A stretch of 64,000 nt of DNA. Origin: Streptomyces sp. A012304 (GTDB taxonomy: Bacteria; Actinomycetota; Actinomycetes; Streptomycetales; Streptomycetaceae). The DNA lies in contig NZ_BQUN01000012.1 in assembly GCF_026008495.1 (NCBI RefSeq), forward strand, positions 58,340 through 122,339, given 5' to 3'. Positions 60,600-64,000 of the stretch are shown here, one piece after another. Made by a program: the position numbers and the translations under genes. The first letter of the stretch is position 1; each line of letters begins with the position of its first letter. A model generated the notes under the pieces. It worked only from the letters and a program-made list of their open reading frames with translations. It searched no databases and was not told the DNA's origin.

Positions 60600-63020
60600 T
60601 CGTCGACCGTGAGGTTGTATGTCCGTGCCTGCTTGGTGAAGGCCCGGTTTCCGGTGACGATGACGGTGTGGCCCTCGTCCGTGCGGAGGGTCATGCCCGG
60701 CTTGAGGTTCTCCGCCGGGAGCCAGTCGTTCTCGGACGGGGACCAGAACGGGTGCTCGTGTGTGGCGGTGAGCTGCTCGATGCCCTTCTCGGTGGCGATG
60801 GACAGCTCGTTGAAGTGCTTGTCGTTGTCGGTGACGATGAGGCGGGTGACCTCTCGAGGGCCGGTCTCACCCGTTCTCGGGTCGGTGGCGAGGACTTCGT
60901 CTCCGACCTGGACGTCTTCGATGTCCTTGGTCTCACCGTCGGCCATCAGGACGTCGGTGCCGGCGAGGAAGCACTCGTCGCACTTCACGGGCTGCTCGGG
61001 CCCCTCGCGCTTCTGCTTTGTCAGCCAGTCCTCGACGGCTTTGGGGCCCTTCTGGATCACCGAGTCGGGGACCAGCTTCAGGGCCTTGATGTACGGAAGG
61101 TCTGTTGCCGCGATGGCGCAGCTCGTTGCTCCGGAGCCGGAGAAGCAGTCCTTCCAGGATGTGGGATCGGGGAGGAAGAGCGCGGCGAGGATCTCGAACG
61201 TCTGCTTCTGCGCTGCCAGGTCGTAGGGCTTGTAGACGATCCTCTTGCCGAGGCGGGGCAGGTCACTGCCCGTCTTGACGACGCTGTGCAGGTCGCCTTG
61301 TCCGTCGTCGACGTAGTGGGTGTTCTCGTAGTGGTACGTCCAGGTGCCGTCGCCGTTCGGGGTCAGCCAGTCCTTGTAGCTGTCGTCGCCGTTGGAGCAG
61401 CCCATCTCGCACAGGGTGATCGGCCGAAGGCCGTCGGGGTCGAACAGGGAGACGGGGTTGTTGTTGGCGTACGTGTAGCCGTGGATCTGCTGGGAGTCCG
61501 TCAGGTCCATCAGCGGGTCGACGCTGATGAAGCGGCCGATGGCGGGGTCGTACTCTCGGGCCCCGAGGTGGGTCAGGTCGGTGTCGGTGTCCTTGGTGCC
61601 GCCGACGAAGCCCTTGTCCCCGGCCCAGGGGCCGGCCTGAGCGCCGCGAGCCGCGCCGAAGATGCCCGTCTTGCGGCGAGTGATCGCCTGGGTGGCGTCC
61701 GCGGAGACCTGCGTGGTGGTCGTGCCGTGGTGGTCATTGAGCAGAAAGGTCAGTTTGCCGCCGGTCCGCATGGCCACGGTCTGGGTGCCAGTGCCGTAGT
61801 AGCGGGTGCCGGTGGCCAGACCGACCTTGTCGACGTGGAGTTCGTTGCCGCCCGGCAGGTAGAGAGTCGTCCCGGTGGAGTCCGTGCGCGTGAGGCGCTG
61901 GCCGTCGGCGTCGTAGGTGTAGCTGGTGGTCTTGCCGTTGCTGGTGACGGACTTCAGATGGCCTTCGTCGTCCCACACGAGGTTCTGGGCGAGGGTCGTC
62001 GTCGTGCCCTGTTTGAAGGTGCGGGTCTGCGTGGCGCCGGCCACGTCGTAGGTGTAGGTCTCGGTGTGCGGATCCGTGCCGGTCTGGGTGACGCCGGGCA
62101 GGTTGTGCTTGCCGCTCGCGGGCTCGGCGTAGGTACGGACGGTGTCGACGGTCGGGCAAGGCGGCTGTCTTGTGTTTCGTTTCGGTCTTGCGGTTGCCGA
62201 CCGCGTCGTAGCTGTAGGTCGTCCAGTACGGGTCCTGACCACCCACGACACCGCTGGACGGTGCGGCGGCACAGGTGCTGCCCGTGTTCGTCCACGCCTC
62301 GGTGATTCGGGTGAGGGCGTCGAGCTTGAAGCACTGCGTGTCCGTCGTCCGCGCCGCGTCCTGGCCGTAGTTCGTGGTGATCCGGGTGATGTTGCCGAAC
62401 GGGTCGTAGGTGTAGTGGGAGTCCTCGATCCGTTGGGGAGCGGTGTCCCGGTCGGTGTAGGCGTCGGTGAGCGCGCCGGTGTGGTCGTCGTAGACGCTGG
62501 TGGTCTTCAGGTGCTGGCCGAACTCGCCGTATTCGAGGATCGTGTTACGGCCGTAGTGGTCGTATGTCGTGTCGGAGATCAGCGGGTCGCTGTGGGCGTG
62601 CAGAGTGTCCAGCAGGCCGCCGCTGTCGTAGTTGACCGAGACCGACTCGGCGGGCAGACCGCCGATCTCCGGGTGCTCGGTCTCCAGGAGCAGGCCGGTG
62701 TGCTCCTCGTAGAAGTTGAACCACTCGTAGCTGCCGGCGGGCACACCCAGGCCGTCGGGGACCGTGACCTTGGTGCCGCCCGGCTGGTAGTAGTCGTTGT
62801 ACTCGGTGATCTCGGTGACGTACGCCTTGCCGTCGATGTAGCGGGTGGTCCTGGTGGGGTGCCCCTTGGCGATGTCGTCGTACGTCCAGGCCGACAGCGT
62901 GGTCGTGCCCTTCTTCACGGCGGTACGGCGGCCGAGGTCGTCGTAGTCGGTGTGGAGGGTGATGTCGCGGGCGTCGGTGACGTCGGTGACGCGGTCGCCC
63001 TGGTCGTCCTGGTCGTTCTA
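60252..63020 (-). pseudogene. RHS-repeat / Hint polymorphic toxin, truncated and frame-broken
   Basis: Read from 63020 leftward: RHS/YD repeats (TYDHYGRNTILEYG, YTYDPFGNITRITTNYG, YSYDAVGNRKTETK) in one frame until about 62155, then in the next frame the RHS core (YTYDADGQRLTR, LGAREYDPAIGRFISVDPLMD, NNNPVSLFDPDG), then a Hint domain with the autoproteolytic Cys (CDECFLAGTDVLMADG), THEHPFW and TYYVLAGKTPLLVH. Near 60549 one base is missing where VHN-D is expected; the tip continues in the third frame as SCTALPSGSTSDDIAVIGSRED ... ending at 60252. At the 5' end a TAG interrupts WRWTRS-NDQDDQGD, and nothing recognisable lies beyond 63050. No secretion signal remains. Confidence 0.75.
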
Positions 63021-63273
63021 GGAGCGCGTCCAGCGCCAGTTACCCGTACGAATCGATCAAGCTCGTCAAGCCCTACAGCTGACGGCCTTCGCCGGACACG
63101 GCCGGTGCGAAGGGTGGGGCGCATGTGTGCCGGTGTGCCCCGCCCTCGCGTCCGCGCTGGCCGTTGTAGCGAAGGCATCGGGATCTGGTGTTCGTGCCTT
63201 CCGTCCTTACACGCCCCTCTACCATGCGCTTTACTCGCCCCGCCCGGGGCGGCCGACCAGGGGGGATCGGAAG

Positions 63274-63711
63274 GTGCTGACGGAGGCGTTGGTCGCGGTC
63301 GCGGCCGGTGGGGGGATGGCGGTCGTGCAGGCCGCCGGGTCGGACACGTGGGTGGGGTTCAGGGCGCGGTGTGCGCGGCTCGTGGGGCGGGGGGACGGCG
63401 GCCGGGAGGCCGAGGCGCTGGACCGGCTCGACCGGACCGCCGCCGCGCTGGCCGCCGCGGAGGAGGGTGAGCGCGAGCGGGTGCGGGCGGTGCACGCGGT
63501 GCTGTGGCAGGCGGAGTTCGCGTCGTTGCTGGAGTCCCTCACCGAGGAGGAGCGCGAGCGGCTCGTCGCGGAACTTCGGTCCCTCGCGCGGGACTTCGCG
63601 GGCGGCGGGACGTCCGGTGGCGCGGTGAGCGGCGACACCTTCCACGGGCCGGTCGCCGTGCGGACCGGGGATCACAACCGACAGGAGGACACGTTCGGGT
63701 CCGGCGGCTGA
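63274..63711 (+). CDS. Small hypothetical protein with GD-TFHGP tail
   Basis: 145 residues from the GTG at 63274 (GGGGGATCGGAAG before it); a longer start at 63127 adds an unlikely Arg/Pro stretch. N-terminal helix ALVAVAAGGGMAVVQAAGSDTW, then a helical domain (EAEALDRLDRTAAALAAAEEGERERVRAVHAVLWQAEFASLLESL), then a short repeat-like tail SGDTFHGPVAVRTGDHNRQEDTFG. Similar small proteins are common in Streptomyces; the GN/GD-TFHGP tail resembles sequences in effector-associated proteins. Function unknown. Confidence 0.6.
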   Translation: MLTEALVAVAAGGGMAVVQAAGSDTWVGFRARCARLVGRGDGGREAEALDRLDRTAAALAAAEEGERERVRAVHAVLWQAEFASLLESLTEEERERLVAELRSLARDFAGGGTSGGAVSGDTFHGPVAVRTGDHNRQEDTFGSGG

Positions 63712-64000
63712 CGACCTCGGCCACCCCCGGCTCCCGGTCCGGCCCCGACCGCCACGACGCCGACTCCGGCTCCGACCCCGACCGCCACGACTCCGGCACC
63801 GGCTCCGGCTCGGCTCAGGTTCCTGCTCCGGCACCGGCTCCGGCTCCGGCTCCGGTGAGGTGTCCGGGAACACCTTTCACGGTCCGACCGCTTTCCAGCC
63901 CGGGGACCACAACACCCGCAACGTCCACCACCATCACCGGACGGACGCCCCCGGCTCTCCGCTCGACGCCCTCGACGCCCTCGAGGGTCGCCCCCCCCCC
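63712..64000 (+). other. Tail of the window, Pro/Thr-coding repeats and poly-C end
   Basis: Contains CCGGCTCCGGCTCCG-type simple repeats (63795-63860) and then a second copy of the GNTFHGPTAFQPGDHN motif (about 63869-63930), in a frame different from the gene upstream. This may be a second, related small gene or a frame-broken extension of the first. The window ends in a run of ten C. Confidence 0.45.

Noticed and set aside
60320..62305. 661-codon plus-strand frame
   Set aside because: Antisense of the RHS-Hint gene, whose YD repeats and Hint residues are unmistakable.

Overview
The window is high-GC actinobacterial DNA and almost certainly comes from a Streptomyces chromosome. The signs are very strong third-position G/C, GTG/CTG starts, many 4-base GTGA/ATGA stop-start overlaps, leaderless starts placed just after a TANNNT -10 box, an actinobacterial class A RNase P RNA, and a core gene order (rnpB / MerR / YaaA / KDPG aldolase / RNase H-phosphatase / zinc ribbon / Nif3) that I recall from Streptomyces genomes. 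No database was searched; family names rest on motifs and remembered homologues.

Region 1 (1-15056) looks like a defence island ending just before rnpB. It holds a 5'-truncated unknown gene, a RAMA-CBS-HEPN-like protein, an RsbW-like ATP-binding protein, a protein with a D...QxK Mrr-like nuclease motif, a T4-beta-type protein, and a co-translated pair: a 2350-residue SF2 helicase-DUF1998-nuclease and an SF1 UvrD-like helicase carrying an N-terminal RelE-like domain.

Region 2 (15288-24162) is core genome: rnpB, an autoregulated MerR gene, YaaA, a frame-broken KDPG aldolase, and the Nif3 / zinc-ribbon / RNase H-phosphatase operon. A 188-bp MITE-like element follows at 24216-24403 and touches the stop codon of the next gene.

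Region 3 is scattered over 24401-27316, 44610-47261 and 56084-58669. It is a sterol-type catabolic set: Hsd4A-like SDR, Zn-alcohol dehydrogenase and MaoC hydratase; a KstR-like repressor; ferredoxin and aldehyde dehydrogenase; and a divergent CYP125 / FadA5 pair. Four KstR-like operators and four copies of a second palindrome (CTGACG-n5-TCAG) sit in front of these genes and of one F420/LLM oxidoreductase gene.

Region 4 (27638-44400) mixes a two-component system with a repeat insertion in the kinase ATP lid, a small-molecule methyltransferase, two MFS exporters, a cell-wall amidase, a substrate-binding/VWA lipoprotein cluster, and a GT4 glycosyltransferase / methyltransferase / alpha-alpha-barrel operon.

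Region 5 (49335-55129) is a cobalamin-riboswitch operon: two surface-anchored proteins followed by a complete ECF transporter (T, fused A-A', S). I suggest the two surface proteins are a bacterial counterpart of transcobalamin. A secreted lytic transglycosylase follows.

Region 6 (58816-63020) is a lower-GC polymorphic-toxin locus in decay. It has a truncated RHS-Hint toxin with frame breaks, its immunity gene, an orphan Hint-fragment/toxin-tip cassette, and a second immunity gene interrupted by a stop. The window ends in a poly-C run.
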